Shown here piece by piece: positions 8,753 to 15,823 of a stretch of DNA of 64,000 nucleotides. The DNA is taken from positions 372,001-436,000 of the forward strand of contig NZ_POAF01000002.1 of the NCBI RefSeq assembly GCF_003309065.1, given 5' to 3'. The notes beneath the pieces were generated by a model. The model saw nothing but the letters and a program-made list of their open reading frames with translations, searched no databases and had not been told where the DNA came from. How positions within the stretch are numbered: position 1 is the first letter of the stretch; every line of letters starts with the position of its first letter. Origin of the DNA: Glutamicibacter soli (GTDB lineage Bacteria > Actinomycetota > Actinomycetes > Actinomycetales > Micrococcaceae). The position numbers and the translations under genes were made by a program.

Positions 8753-9049
8753 GTGAGAATCAAATCAAGTGTTCGAGAATTTTTGGGCCTGGATTCCGTG
8801 CCTCTCCATGACGGGTACTCGCAGAGCGGCAGGGGTATCCAGATGCCGGTTTGCGATGCCTGCGGCGCGCTGGTCGCGTACGAATCCCAGTTGGCCCATA
8901 CCGATTGGCATGGGGGAAACGACCCATTGAGCTGGAACTTGATCCCTCGAAGCATTCCTCTGCGGCAAGGCCGATCCCGTCAGTTTCGATTGGCTTTTCG
9001 ACTCTCGGATCCCGTTTGTGCAATCGACCTGCCAACCATGATGTGTTGA
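8753..9049 (+). CDS. Small Cys/His protein, hypothetical, possibly degraded
   Basis: 98-residue frame from a GTG. The middle reads PVCDACGALVAYESQLAHTD followed by WHGG, a CxxCGALV...HxxWH pattern that resembles tiny zinc-finger-like proteins common in Arthrobacter genomes and their phages (from memory, not searched). Those are usually about 50-60 residues and end soon after the WH motif; the 50 residues after it here look out of frame or random, so this may be a frameshifted remnant. No good ribosome binding site precedes the GTG; an internal ATG (MPVCDAC) is an alternative start. Confidence 0.35.
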   Translation: MRIKSSVREFLGLDSVPLHDGYSQSGRGIQMPVCDACGALVAYESQLAHTDWHGGNDPLSWNLIPRSIPLRQGRSRQFRLAFRLSDPVCAIDLPTMMC

Positions 9050-9147
9050 AAATGCTGCCGACTGGTTTCCATCCCGAGGCATGATCTGTGAGCCGCACCG
9101 CAAGATTCGCGGAACCAGTGGCCCCATCGACCAGTTAGTCTTTCAAG

Positions 9148-9684
9148 ATGGACCCGTTGATTCAGCCTGTCATAGATGCTTGCGGCTATCGTCTTCGCCC
9201 GTTTAACGCAGGGGACGCACCGTTGATTCAAGATGCTTCCTCTGATCCGCTGATTCCACTGATCACAACAGTTCCCTGCAACGGTACTCGGAAAGAAATC
9301 AGCGAGTTCATCGATCGGCAGCACCACCGACTCGTTGAACGATCAGGCTACTCTTTTGCCATCGCGGATGCAGACTCGGATCAGGCGCTGGGCCAGATCG
9401 GACTATGGCTGAAAAACTCCAATCATGGCCGAGCCAGCATCGGCTATTGGGTTGGTCCGTCGCACCGCAACCGAGGAATTACCTCTGCTGCCTTGGAATC
9501 GATCTCTCGATGGGGGCTCGGGCAGCCAGATATTCATCGTTTGGAACTTTATGTCGAGCCCTGGAACGAAGGCTCATGGAAGACAGCCGAGCACTGCGGC
9601 TACATGCGAGAAGGTCTGCTGCGCAGTTGGGAAGAAATTGGTGGAGAACGTAAGGACATGTACATGTATTCACGGCTTGGCTGA
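9148..9684 (+). CDS. GNAT N-acetyltransferase, RimJ/RimL type
   Basis: 178 residues. It starts with YRLRPFNAGDAPLIQDASSD, the typical first strand-helix of the GNAT_3 group, and carries the acetyl-CoA pyrophosphate loop as GPSHRNRGITSAALESISRW, then the HRLELYVEPWNEGSWKTAEHCGY region that packs beside the cofactor and the expected end (EGLLRSWEEIGGERKDMYMY). It should transfer an acetyl group from acetyl-CoA to an amine; ribosomal-protein N-termini and antibiotics are known substrates of relatives, and the substrate here is unknown. Its ribosome binding site is weak. First well-supported gene of the accessory island. Confidence 0.85.
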   Translation: MDPLIQPVIDACGYRLRPFNAGDAPLIQDASSDPLIPLITTVPCNGTRKEISEFIDRQHHRLVERSGYSFAIADADSDQALGQIGLWLKNSNHGRASIGYWVGPSHRNRGITSAALESISRWGLGQPDIHRLELYVEPWNEGSWKTAEHCGYMREGLLRSWEEIGGERKDMYMYSRLG

Positions 9685-9864
9685 ATCCGGCACTCGATTC
9701 GACAGTCAGGAGGCTTCTGTCTTTGATCGCCAAAGCGTGGGACGCCGCCTCTGCCGGGAAGCAGACGAAATACCCCGAATTTATTCCCCTCGATCGTTCC
9801 GGCCCGCCAGCCGTCTGACGGGCTAAGCAGCTCACCCCTAGCAAGCGGACTTGAAGGACAACCT

Positions 9865-10989
9865 ATGGGATCCATGGACGAACTCATCAACACAACCGTG
9901 ATTGCGCAATTGCGCACTTCGCTGCAAGACGTTGCACCCGGAAGCGGACTGGACCATCTCCATGATTCAGCGGGACGCATCGCAGGCATGCGTCTGCGGG
10001 ACCGAGTTGATATCGTCCGGAACGCCTTGCTGAAAGACCTTCCCGCGGACTTCTCCAGCACCAGGACAATCATCCACGAGGCGCTCAGCGACCCCTTGCT
10101 CACAGGATGGATGATCTGGCCAGTTTCCGAGCTCATCACCGCCAAGGCACTTGATTCCGGAACTATCGAAGACTTCGATGCGGCCATGGAAACCCTTGCC
10201 CTGCTGACCGACAGACTGACCTGCGAATTCGCGATCCGCGCGATGATTATCGACCGGCCAGAACGGGCGCTCCAGCACGCGCAAGACTGGACACAGCACG
10301 AGAACGAACACGTTCGCCGTCTGGCCACCGAAGGGACTCGTGTGTACCTTCCTTGGGCAAAACGTGTCCCCTGGCTCGTTGCCAACCCCAGGGAGACCCG
10401 CGCTATTCTCGACGCCAGCTACCGGGATCCCGCGGAATACGTTCGCCGATCGGTCGCGAACCACCTCAATGACCTCAGCCGGGTTGATCCGGGAGCCCTC
10501 ATCGAGACGGCCACCGCATGGGCTGGCAACGCCGACGAAAACACCGCGTGGGTGCTTCGGCACGGATTGCGAACACTGGCCAAGCAGGGCCACCCCGAAG
10601 CGTTGTCCCTCCTCGGTTTTTCCGGTGACGATCTTTCGATCTCCGCGCCGCTGCTTGCCAGCGACCGCATCCTCTGGAACGGTGAGATCGCATTCAGCAC
10701 ACAGGTCACGAACCATGGTGGCACTGAAGCCAACGTTGCCATCGATTACAGCGTCGGCTTCCTGAGGGCGAATGGCTCCCATGGGGCCAAGACATTCAAA
10801 CTTGCCACACGGAAAATCGGGCCAGGCGAGACTGTCACCCTGGGCAAAACCCATTCGTTCAGGCCCATTACGACACGCAAGTACTACCCCGGAGTGCACA
10901 CTGTGACGGCTCAAGCAAATGGCAAGAAATCCGAGCAAACTGACTTCACGCTTGAAGCAGAATCGGTCGAAATCAGCCGAGCGAAATAG
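9865..10989 (+). CDS. AlkC-like DNA alkylation repair protein (HEAT-like repeats plus Ig-like domain)
   Basis: 374 residues. Residues about 85-265 are helical HEAT-like repeats with EHVRRLATEGTRVYLPWA, YVRRSVANHLNDLSRVDPG and WVLRHGLRTLAKQGHPEAL, the pattern of the AlkC/AlkD DNA-glycosylase superfamily. Residues about 270-374 form a beta-rich domain (VTNHGGTEANVAIDYSVGF, then KIGPGETVTL, then YYPGVHTVTAQANG) that fits the C-terminal Ig-like domain characteristic of AlkC. Such enzymes excise 3-methyladenine-type lesions without base flipping. Function is inferred from fold pattern; I could not verify catalytic acids. Convergent with the kinase gene at 11226. Confidence 0.75.
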   Translation: MGSMDELINTTVIAQLRTSLQDVAPGSGLDHLHDSAGRIAGMRLRDRVDIVRNALLKDLPADFSSTRTIIHEALSDPLLTGWMIWPVSELITAKALDSGTIEDFDAAMETLALLTDRLTCEFAIRAMIIDRPERALQHAQDWTQHENEHVRRLATEGTRVYLPWAKRVPWLVANPRETRAILDASYRDPAEYVRRSVANHLNDLSRVDPGALIETATAWAGNADENTAWVLRHGLRTLAKQGHPEALSLLGFSGDDLSISAPLLASDRILWNGEIAFSTQVTNHGGTEANVAIDYSVGFLRANGSHGAKTFKLATRKIGPGETVTLGKTHSFRPITTRKYYPGVHTVTAQANGKKSEQTDFTLEAESVEISRAK

Positions 10990-11174
10990 TCAATGGCCAA
11001 TGCATTTCCAGCAAATAAGCTACGACATGTTTGTACTGGATCCCATCCCAAACCCACCAACTTTGATATCCGCATAAGGCACCTTCACCGGGCATTTTTG
11101 TGGGCGGGGTATACGGGAATCTGAAATCTTTGGAAACCCGGAGATTCGAAAATATGCCAAGCCAACAAGACTTA

Positions 11175-11204
11175 TGTCCCGAATGAGGACCGGCTTACGG
11201 GACA
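11175..11204. repeat. Island palindrome, copy 1 (best-preserved arms)
   Basis: 30 bp with perfect 7-bp arms TGTCCCG / CGGGACA around a 16-bp centre containing CGGCTTA. It lies 21 bases beyond the stop codon of the kinase gene. Same length, arms and right-half sequence as copy 7 at 18749. Confidence 0.8.
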
Positions 11205-11225
11205 CCTATAGGTGAAAGGTTCCTT

Positions 11226-11720
11226 CTAGCGGGTGGGACGCTGCAAAATACGTTCTACGATTTGCTCGGGAGTTTCATCAGCAACAATTCGCATCTCTGA
11301 AACGAACGGAAGAGGCTGCCATCCGTGGTACCAACCGCGCATATCTTTATCGCTGAATTCAGAGGCTTGCGGCCTCGTCGAATGTCGATTGACAGTTTCT
11401 TCGAAAGCGAGATCGAATGAATAAAATCGGGCATCATCAGTATGCGCGGCCACTCGCTCTAACATACCGCCGTATCTGGAGGCGTTAAAGATCCCCTCTA
11501 GGATTACGTTGTGTCCACGGTTTAAGCAATGTATTGCTGCGATTTCGAGTAGGTCTGCGTGAGCTAAGCTTTCCTGCTCTCGCTCATGGTAAATAACTTT
11601 GCGGAAGTGGTCTTGTTGAAGCACCGCTGTAAGTTTGCCGAGCCTGGTTTGCAACATGCGCGCGATCGTGCTTTTTCCTGAGCCTGAATTTCCGCGAATC
11701 ACTACCAACATTGACGACAC
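11226..11720 (-). CDS. Small P-loop kinase, zeta-toxin/AAA-like
   Basis: 164 residues. Walker A is GNSGSGKST near the N-terminus, and HNVILEGIFNASRYGGMLER supplies the Walker-B-like strand; RFYSFDLAFEETVNRHSTRP and a lid with DKDMRGWYHGW follow. This is the layout of small nucleotide or sugar kinases and of zeta-toxin-like phosphotransferases. I chose the GTG at 11720, since AAGGA lies 6 bases upstream; the ATG two codons earlier touches the Shine-Dalgarno sequence. It is not adjacent to a recognisable antitoxin, so a toxin role is not supported. It is flanked by island palindromes on both sides (11175 and 12070). Confidence 0.75.
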   Translation of the reverse strand: MSSMLVVIRGNSGSGKSTIARMLQTRLGKLTAVLQQDHFRKVIYHEREQESLAHADLLEIAAIHCLNRGHNVILEGIFNASRYGGMLERVAAHTDDARFYSFDLAFEETVNRHSTRPQASEFSDKDMRGWYHGWQPLPFVSEMRIVADETPEQIVERILQRPTR

Positions 11721-11899
11721 ACGCATTCCTTACGATCTAAACATGAACCTGCTCCGCAGCGCTGGACGCAGGCGGTCTCAGTCTAGCTCTGGAGTAGAGA
11801 ACGGCGTCCCACAAAGCGTTCCTCTGCGAACACTGAACCGTGGAGCCTGCCCTCCGCCGAGGTCCAGTAAATACGTCCAGGGAAGTGCAAGTAGACTGA

Positions 11900-11992
11900 C
11901 TAGTCTCGATTTTTCTTCTTCGCGAAGAAGCCCGCGCCAATCAATCCGATTGTCACGATTACGCCGATCATGATGAAGTCGGCACTTTCCAT
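11900..11992 (-). CDS. 30-residue single-pass membrane peptide
   Basis: Minus-strand frame from ATG 11992 to TAG 11900: residues 1-7 MESADFI, then a hydrophobic run MIGVIVTIGLIGAGFF, then a basic AKKKNRD tail. One membrane helix with an acidic N-terminus and a positive C-terminus predicts N-out/C-in topology. AAGGGGG stands 7 bases before the ATG, a strong ribosome binding site, which is the main reason to call it real. It lies between the P-loop kinase and the repeat at 12070. Size and composition resemble type I toxin peptides and other small membrane proteins, but no function can be assigned. Confidence 0.6.
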   Translation of the reverse strand: MESADFIMIGVIVTIGLIGAGFFAKKKNRD

Positions 11993-12069
11993 TTCGTTAC
12001 CCCCTTCGGTTCTCGGACTTCTTGTACTCCAGCTTTGCACAGGGCGGCCATATCAAGGTGAAGCCCCGC

Positions 12070-12170
12070 TGTCCCACTATGCGTTCCGCTTGCGGTCACC
12101 CAATCTCAGTGGAGACGACTTTGGAAAACGACATCAGTGGAGACGACTTTGGAAAACGACAATTGCTCAG
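12070..12170. repeat. Composite repeat A (island palindrome copy 2 plus ACGACTT boxes)
   Basis: Begins with a palindrome copy (12070-12099: TGTCCC arm intact, right arm degraded to GGTCAC, centre GTTCCGCTTGCGG), then CTCAGTG and two ACGACTTTGGAAAACGACA boxes, ending in CTCAG. The same order and nearly the same spacing recur at 15307-15402. Its last bases include the stop codon of the next gene. Confidence 0.75.
12106..12161. repeat. Perfect 28-bp tandem duplication
   Basis: Two identical 28-bp units, 12106-12133 and 12134-12161, each starting TCAGTGGAGACGACTTTGG and ending in AAAACGACA, with no spacer. Confidence 0.95.
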
Positions 12171-12688
12171 CCGGAAATTGCATCAGCCTCTGCAACGGCA
12201 GCTAAAGTTGTATCTTCTACACTCAGCATCACAGTGCTGTCCCGACGGTTGAAGAGGTGCGTAGTGATCGTCCGGCCGTTGGCCTCCCAAATGCAGGGTG
12301 GCGTCTCTTCGTTCTCCCACGGATGTTCTGGTTTTCCAAAGAGTTCGGTGAGTTGGATACGTAGTTCGTTGAATCCGCTTTGAACTGCAGGTGCACCGGA
12401 TTCTTGAGTGCTGTAGAGGTGGATTGTCACGCCTAGGAACTCACAGTTATACGTGTCCCATGAACCAAGCACTTGTCCACCGACGCCGATATCCAGCTCA
12501 TTCATCTGGTGGGGTGATTCTTCGTTCTCTAGCTCGTACCGGCTCCCTGATATGAATCCAAGGTGCGCGAAAAGATTTTCGCGTTCTTCATCAGACCGTG
12601 GCCAAGGCTCGTCGACTAATTTCCTGACGAGCTTCACGACGGTGCCAGGAGTGGGATTCAATTCCAACAAAGGGTCAGTCTCGGACAT
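12167..12688 (-). CDS. Hypothetical acidic cytosolic protein (DUF6301-like, tentative)
   Basis: 173 residues, strongly acidic, no signal or membrane segment. The first third is helical (PGTVVKLVRKLVDEPWPRSD), followed by a beta-rich section with LDIGVGGQVLGSWDTYNCEF, GVTIHLYS, and FNELRIQLTELFGKPEHPW, and ending TITTHLFNRRDSTVMLSVED. The alternating helix and two-stranded pattern with a late LFGKP-W motif reminds me of DUF6301/immunity-type small proteins, but I cannot confirm the family. It lies between palindromes at 12070 and 12732, so it forms one unit of the island array. Confidence 0.6.
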   Translation of the reverse strand: MSETDPLLELNPTPGTVVKLVRKLVDEPWPRSDEERENLFAHLGFISGSRYELENEESPHQMNELDIGVGGQVLGSWDTYNCEFLGVTIHLYSTQESGAPAVQSGFNELRIQLTELFGKPEHPWENEETPPCIWEANGRTITTHLFNRRDSTVMLSVEDTTLAAVAEADAISG

Positions 12689-12731
12689 AGTGTGAGCTTA
12701 CCTCGCAAGAATTGAGACACGGCCGTTAGAG

Positions 12732-12761
12732 GCTCCCCCCTACGGACCGTCTTGCGGGACA
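12732..12761. repeat. Island palindrome, copy 3 (left arm degraded)
   Basis: 30 bp; right arm GGGACA and CTTGC intact, left arm GCTCCC in place of TGTCCC. It starts 44 bases upstream of the 12167-12688 gene. GAGACAC at 12714-12720 beside it also occurs in the copy at 13342. Confidence 0.6.
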
Positions 12762-12821
12762 CGGATAAATTTTCATCGAACTGGCGGTAGCCGGCAGCAT
12801 GTCATCGAAGTTGAAAAGTTT

Positions 12822-13205
12822 TTAGGTTGAAGCTCCGTAGGGAACTACGACGATCTGCACCGAATCTTCGTAGATGATTTTGCCCGGATCGTCGCTGATG
12901 AGTCGCACAGCTTGCACGTCATGCCGTTTAAGAAGTTCCAAATATGGCTCGACCCGTTCTAGCAGATGCGTAGCAGTGCCCTTGAACCAAGCTGCTGCGC
13001 GAGGGTTCACCTGAGGGTCGTAGATATCGGGAATCGATTTGGTCGGATCTGGGTAGGCCGCATTGAACCAGTCATTTCCAGATCTCCAGGTAACCCATTC
13101 TGCATCGCTCAGTTGGCCTTTGTGGGCGAGTACATTGGCAAGACCGAAAACCCTTGGGTATATTGCTCGATGATTTGGAACGCTCGATTGGTACCGGATA
13201 TACAT
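12822..13205 (-). CDS. Hypothetical protein, 127 residues
   Basis: Soluble protein starting MYIRYQSSVPNHRAIYPRVF and containing GLANVLAHKGQLSDAEWVTW, NDWFNAAYPDP and a C-terminal strand EDSVQIVVVPYG. The combination of a mixed N-terminal strand, a WxxWRxxNDWF helix and a hydrophobic C-terminal strand looks like a genuine folded domain, and I have the impression of similar uncharacterised actinobacterial proteins, but no named family can be given. The ORF is intact. It is the next single-gene unit of the island, lying between the palindromes at 12732 and 13342. No ribosome binding site of note was found. Confidence 0.55.
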   Translation of the reverse strand: MYIRYQSSVPNHRAIYPRVFGLANVLAHKGQLSDAEWVTWRSGNDWFNAAYPDPTKSIPDIYDPQVNPRAAAWFKGTATHLLERVEPYLELLKRHDVQAVRLISDDPGKIIYEDSVQIVVVPYGAST

Positions 13206-13341
13206 TTGTTACCGTGGCTCCTTACAATCGCTCACTTTTTCAATTTAGATCGTCCAAGTCAACCATATCGAGCAGCCAAAGCCTTTTTGCAGAGTCTACC
13301 CATGTGAATATTGCGTTAAGAGGCAATAGCCTCAGATCTAC

Positions 13342-13363
13342 TGTCCCGTAGAACGTTGAGACA
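13342..13363. repeat. Island palindrome, shortened copy 4
   Basis: 22 bp: arms TGTCCC and GAGACA (one mismatch) around GTAGAACGTT. The left half matches the family; the right half is 8 bp closer than in the 30-bp copies. Located 25 bases before the gene at 13388. Confidence 0.5.
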
Positions 13364-13387
13364 CATTGGGGAAGAGGGGAATTGAAG

Positions 13388-13714
13388 ATGAGGGAATCCA
13401 AGAAGATGAATCTCGTATTCGAGCGGCTCGAATCGATTCAGTCAATGATGTTTCCCCCGACCCTGTTTGACGGAAAAATTGAGCGCGAACTGAACCTATC
13501 TGATGAATTTGTTGATTCTCGTGTCATTGCCTTCGGGCTCGTTGACGAACTACTCGCCATGGTGGCTGCCAGTCGAACGACGCACGCGGATGTGGTCGCC
13601 CATGGGATGGCAATCGAGTCCGGAACCTACGAGAACGAATACACGAAACTGTCGAAATCGGAATTTGGTCGAGTCGTGATTTATTTGATCGAGTCAGCCA
13701 TACACCTGAGATAG
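13388..13714 (+). CDS. Hypothetical protein, 108 residues
   Basis: Helix-rich, acidic protein. The start is placed at ATG 13388, 7 bases after GAGGGGA; a TTG two codons earlier is less likely. Sequence blocks are FERLESIQSMMFPPTLFDG, ELNLSDEFVDSRVIAFGLVD and EFGRVVIYLIESAIHLR. No motif, signal peptide or membrane helix is evident. It is the only plus-strand gene in this part of the island, and is bracketed by palindromes at 13342 and 13857. I do not recognise the family. Confidence 0.55.
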   Translation: MRESKKMNLVFERLESIQSMMFPPTLFDGKIERELNLSDEFVDSRVIAFGLVDELLAMVAASRTTHADVVAHGMAIESGTYENEYTKLSKSEFGRVVIYLIESAIHLR

Positions 13715-13856
13715 CAGTCGAAAGGTGTTATGCCTACTGCAGATGACTGAGCTTCATGCTTGTTCCGCGCCTATGCGTTGCATCTTCAACTGTCCGGTCG
13801 CAGGGTGTGCGGTCAGCGGCATCGAAGTTGATGGGTTTGCCAGCACCGCAAGACTC

Positions 13857-13886
13857 TGTCCCGTTCAAGGTTGGCCTTGCCGGCGC
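13857..13886. repeat. Island palindrome, copy 5 (right arm degraded)
   Basis: 30 bp: TGTCCCG left arm intact, AAGGTTGGCCTTGC centre matching the family, right arm CCGGCGC. A still weaker TGTCCG...TGCGGTCA match lies about 67 bases upstream. Confidence 0.55.
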
Positions 13887-13993
13887 GATTCGCAGACGAA
13901 GTCGATGACGTGTGGCTATGAGTCGCAGTTCCCAATGTCGGCTTTAGGCGTCAGGTGCGGCTCCAACTAGCCAGTTGGATCTTGCCGCTGGGA

Positions 13994-14983
13994 TTAGCGG
14001 AATGCCCGGCTGATCGCACTGCCAGTCTGGAACAGTGTGATCCACGCGAGGAATTTCTGGATGGGTCGCAACGGCAATGCGACGAGACTCCGCCAACCAT
14101 TGCGTCGAGACCATGACTTAGTGATCTGAACCTGGGTGCCACCGGTCGTGTTCACCAAGGTAAACTCCATCAGAACCGAACTACTTCGGGAAACGTCGGG
14201 ATGCGCGAAGTTCCACGCGATCCTTTCCGGCCGGTGCGCGGAGACGAGTTCAATGCTGCGGCGGCGATACTGCGGCTTTATGTTCACCGGCTTCCCGTCT
14301 GGGTGACTTGCGGGTGCGAGACCCTGCCAGACCCCACCGAGCGTCGCTTCCTGTCCGGTGTGTTCAATGGAGCCGATGCTGGGTTCCCACTCGGGAACGA
14401 GTATCGGATCTGCGAGGAATTCCCAGACCTCTTCCATCGGGGCGGGAACGAATGTCTCCATCGAGCCCGAGGCCCGCCCTTTCACCTTTGCAGCGACAGG
14501 CTTGGTATTCTCAGCTGGTGAGTCGATCTGGTCGAGTTGATTGAGCAGAGCTTCGGGCGTCGTTCCCAGCCGGTCAAGGATCTCTGCGATCAAACCGCTG
14601 GGCTCTGCGACCAGCTCTCGCAATACAGCCGCGGCATCGCCCGTCTTGTTTTTACCACTTGATTTGGTGATGAGGTCAAGAGCGCGAGGACTCCACGCAT
14701 ACCCGTCCGTCTCGTGGAACACGATCCGTCCTGCCTCCGGGAATGAGGCCTCGATGCCGAGCGAAGCAAGTTGCGCTTCGTGTTGTTCCTCGACCGCTCG
14801 ACGGGCGGCATCAAGGTCAATGCCCATGCTGCGAAGTGCGCGTCCGGCGGATTGGTCATTAATAACAAGGGCGAGGAACAGATGCCCAATGCCTGCTTCC
14901 CGAAGGCCAACCCGAGAGGCTTCCTCCATGGCGGCAAGCGAGAGAGATTGACTTGTCTGAGCAGCGCGAACGAGCTTATTCAT
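13994..14983 (-). CDS. Clp N-domain and SRPBCC fusion protein
   Basis: 329 residues. Residues about 10-150 hold two Clp_N-type helical repeats (AAMEEASRVGLREAGIGHLF and a second around YAWSPRALDLITKSSG), the substrate or adaptor-binding module of ClpC/ClpA, without any AAA+ domain. After a short linker, residues about 170-329 form an SRPBCC/polyketide-cyclase-like fold (GSMETFVPAPMEEVWEFLAD, WEPSIGSIEHTG, MEFTLVNTTGGTQVQITKSW). Possible roles are ligand binding or control of Clp proteolysis; this is inference. Its start overlaps the upstream HTH gene by 4 bases (ATGA), so the two are translationally coupled. Confidence 0.8.
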   Translation of the reverse strand: MNKLVRAAQTSQSLSLAAMEEASRVGLREAGIGHLFLALVINDQSAGRALRSMGIDLDAARRAVEEQHEAQLASLGIEASFPEAGRIVFHETDGYAWSPRALDLITKSSGKNKTGDAAAVLRELVAEPSGLIAEILDRLGTTPEALLNQLDQIDSPAENTKPVAAKVKGRASGSMETFVPAPMEEVWEFLADPILVPEWEPSIGSIEHTGQEATLGGVWQGLAPASHPDGKPVNIKPQYRRRSIELVSAHRPERIAWNFAHPDVSRSSSVLMEFTLVNTTGGTQVQITKSWSRRNGWRSLVALPLRPIQKFLAWITLFQTGSAISRAFR

Positions 14984-15225
14984 GCGTTCCTCCTGAGAGT
15001 CGGTATCGTGGGGTCAATTCGTTTGGAGTGCTTCTTGTGAGCGGCTTGCCGTGTCACCCCGAGCGCGTCAGCAATGTCCTGCCAACTCATGCCCGAACGC
15101 AGCGCGGCCTCGACTTGCAGAAGCTCCAGGGTGTCCGCGAGCAAGCGCAACGACGACACCGCCCGCAGCCCCGCTCTCGGGTCGCTGGTGTCGGCTGCCA
15201 CTGCCGCGATTTGTGAAGACTCCAT
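14980..15225 (-). CDS. Small HTH regulator coupled to the Clp_N protein
   Basis: 81 residues. Residues about 44-68 form a helix-turn-helix, GMSWQDIADALGVTRQAAHK followed by KHSKR, similar to sigma-70 region-4/MarR-like HTHs. The N-terminal half is a short helical segment (GLRAVSSLRLLADTLELLQ). Small HTH proteins of this type are commonly found directly before a Clp N-domain gene in actinobacteria, and here the genes overlap by 4 bases, which supports a regulator with its partner. The composite repeat at 15307 begins 81 bases upstream and may overlap its promoter. Confidence 0.8.
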   Translation of the reverse strand: MESSQIAAVAADTSDPRAGLRAVSSLRLLADTLELLQVEAALRSGMSWQDIADALGVTRQAAHKKHSKRIDPTIPTLRRNA

Positions 15226-15306
15226 ACTGTCAACCTACGTTGCTGAAGATCCTCCTGTCAACCAAAGTTGCTAACGACCCCGCGGCTTGCACCTGTCCAG
15301 CCTCAC

Positions 15307-15402
15307 TGTCCCCGTAGAAGGTTCCGCTTGCGGGCGGTGCGGCTCAGTGCTGAGGACTGTGGACAGAAGTGCTGACGACTTCGGAAACTGACACTTAGTC
15401 AG
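15307..15402. repeat. Composite repeat B (island palindrome copy 6 plus ACGACTT box)
   Basis: TGTCCC arm, centre GAAGGTTCCGCTTGCGG, right arm degraded to GGGCGG, then CTCAGTG, a degenerate box (AGGACTGTGGACAGA), and a good box GACGACTTCGGAAACTGACA, ending AGTCAG. Collinear with composite repeat A at 12070-12170 but diverged. Confidence 0.7.
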
Positions 15403-15403
15403 G

Positions 15404-15589
15404 GTGGGTGTTCCCGTATGGGGGGGGTATGTAGTTGGAAATCCAAACCCCCTTGTTCAATTCATTGCCACCAACACGGGATTCTTCTACCTCTTGTCAT
15501 TAGCTTTGCTCTTTGGGAGCGTACTTACTACCCTTTGCTTTCTCCATATCTCGAAGCGTTCCCTGCACTCTCTCGTCGACGCGCGCTAA
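15404..15589 (+). CDS. Possible small membrane protein
   Basis: 61-residue frame from GTG with one clear hydrophobic segment (FFYLLSLALLFGSVLTTLCF) and a basic end. There is no proper ribosome binding site before the GTG and no other start codon before the hydrophobic segment, so this could be chance or a remnant of a larger gene. The rest of 15226-15823 holds only the composite repeat and nothing else I can support. Confidence 0.25.
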   Translation: MGVPVWGGYVVGNPNPLVQFIATNTGFFYLLSLALLFGSVLTTLCFLHISKRSLHSLVDAR

Positions 15590-15823
15590 TTTCCCGCCGC
15601 CTCGGCCGCAGGGCCATTTGTGCAACCGAGGTTGAAGCCTGTCCAACCGTCTACGAAGCTACTCGGTGGGGTTCCTTGCTGGCATACGACTAACAGTGAC
15701 AAATAAAAAAACGACGCACAGGCTGTGGGAGACATTTCTATTCAGAGCAGCTGCTACAGTCTGAGCCAGAACCGTCCTCACCAGGAATTCAACTTTCGAC
15801 CTCCGAAATCGACAGGACTAGCT

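Noticed and set aside
12070-12170. CRISPR-like reading of the tandem 28-bp units
   Set aside because: Units abut without spacers, there are only two, and no cas gene lies in the window.
13725-13970. 81-residue plus-strand frame (MLCLLQMTELHA...)
   Set aside because: It runs through palindrome copy 5 and is cysteine-rich by chance; no ribosome binding site or conserved pattern.
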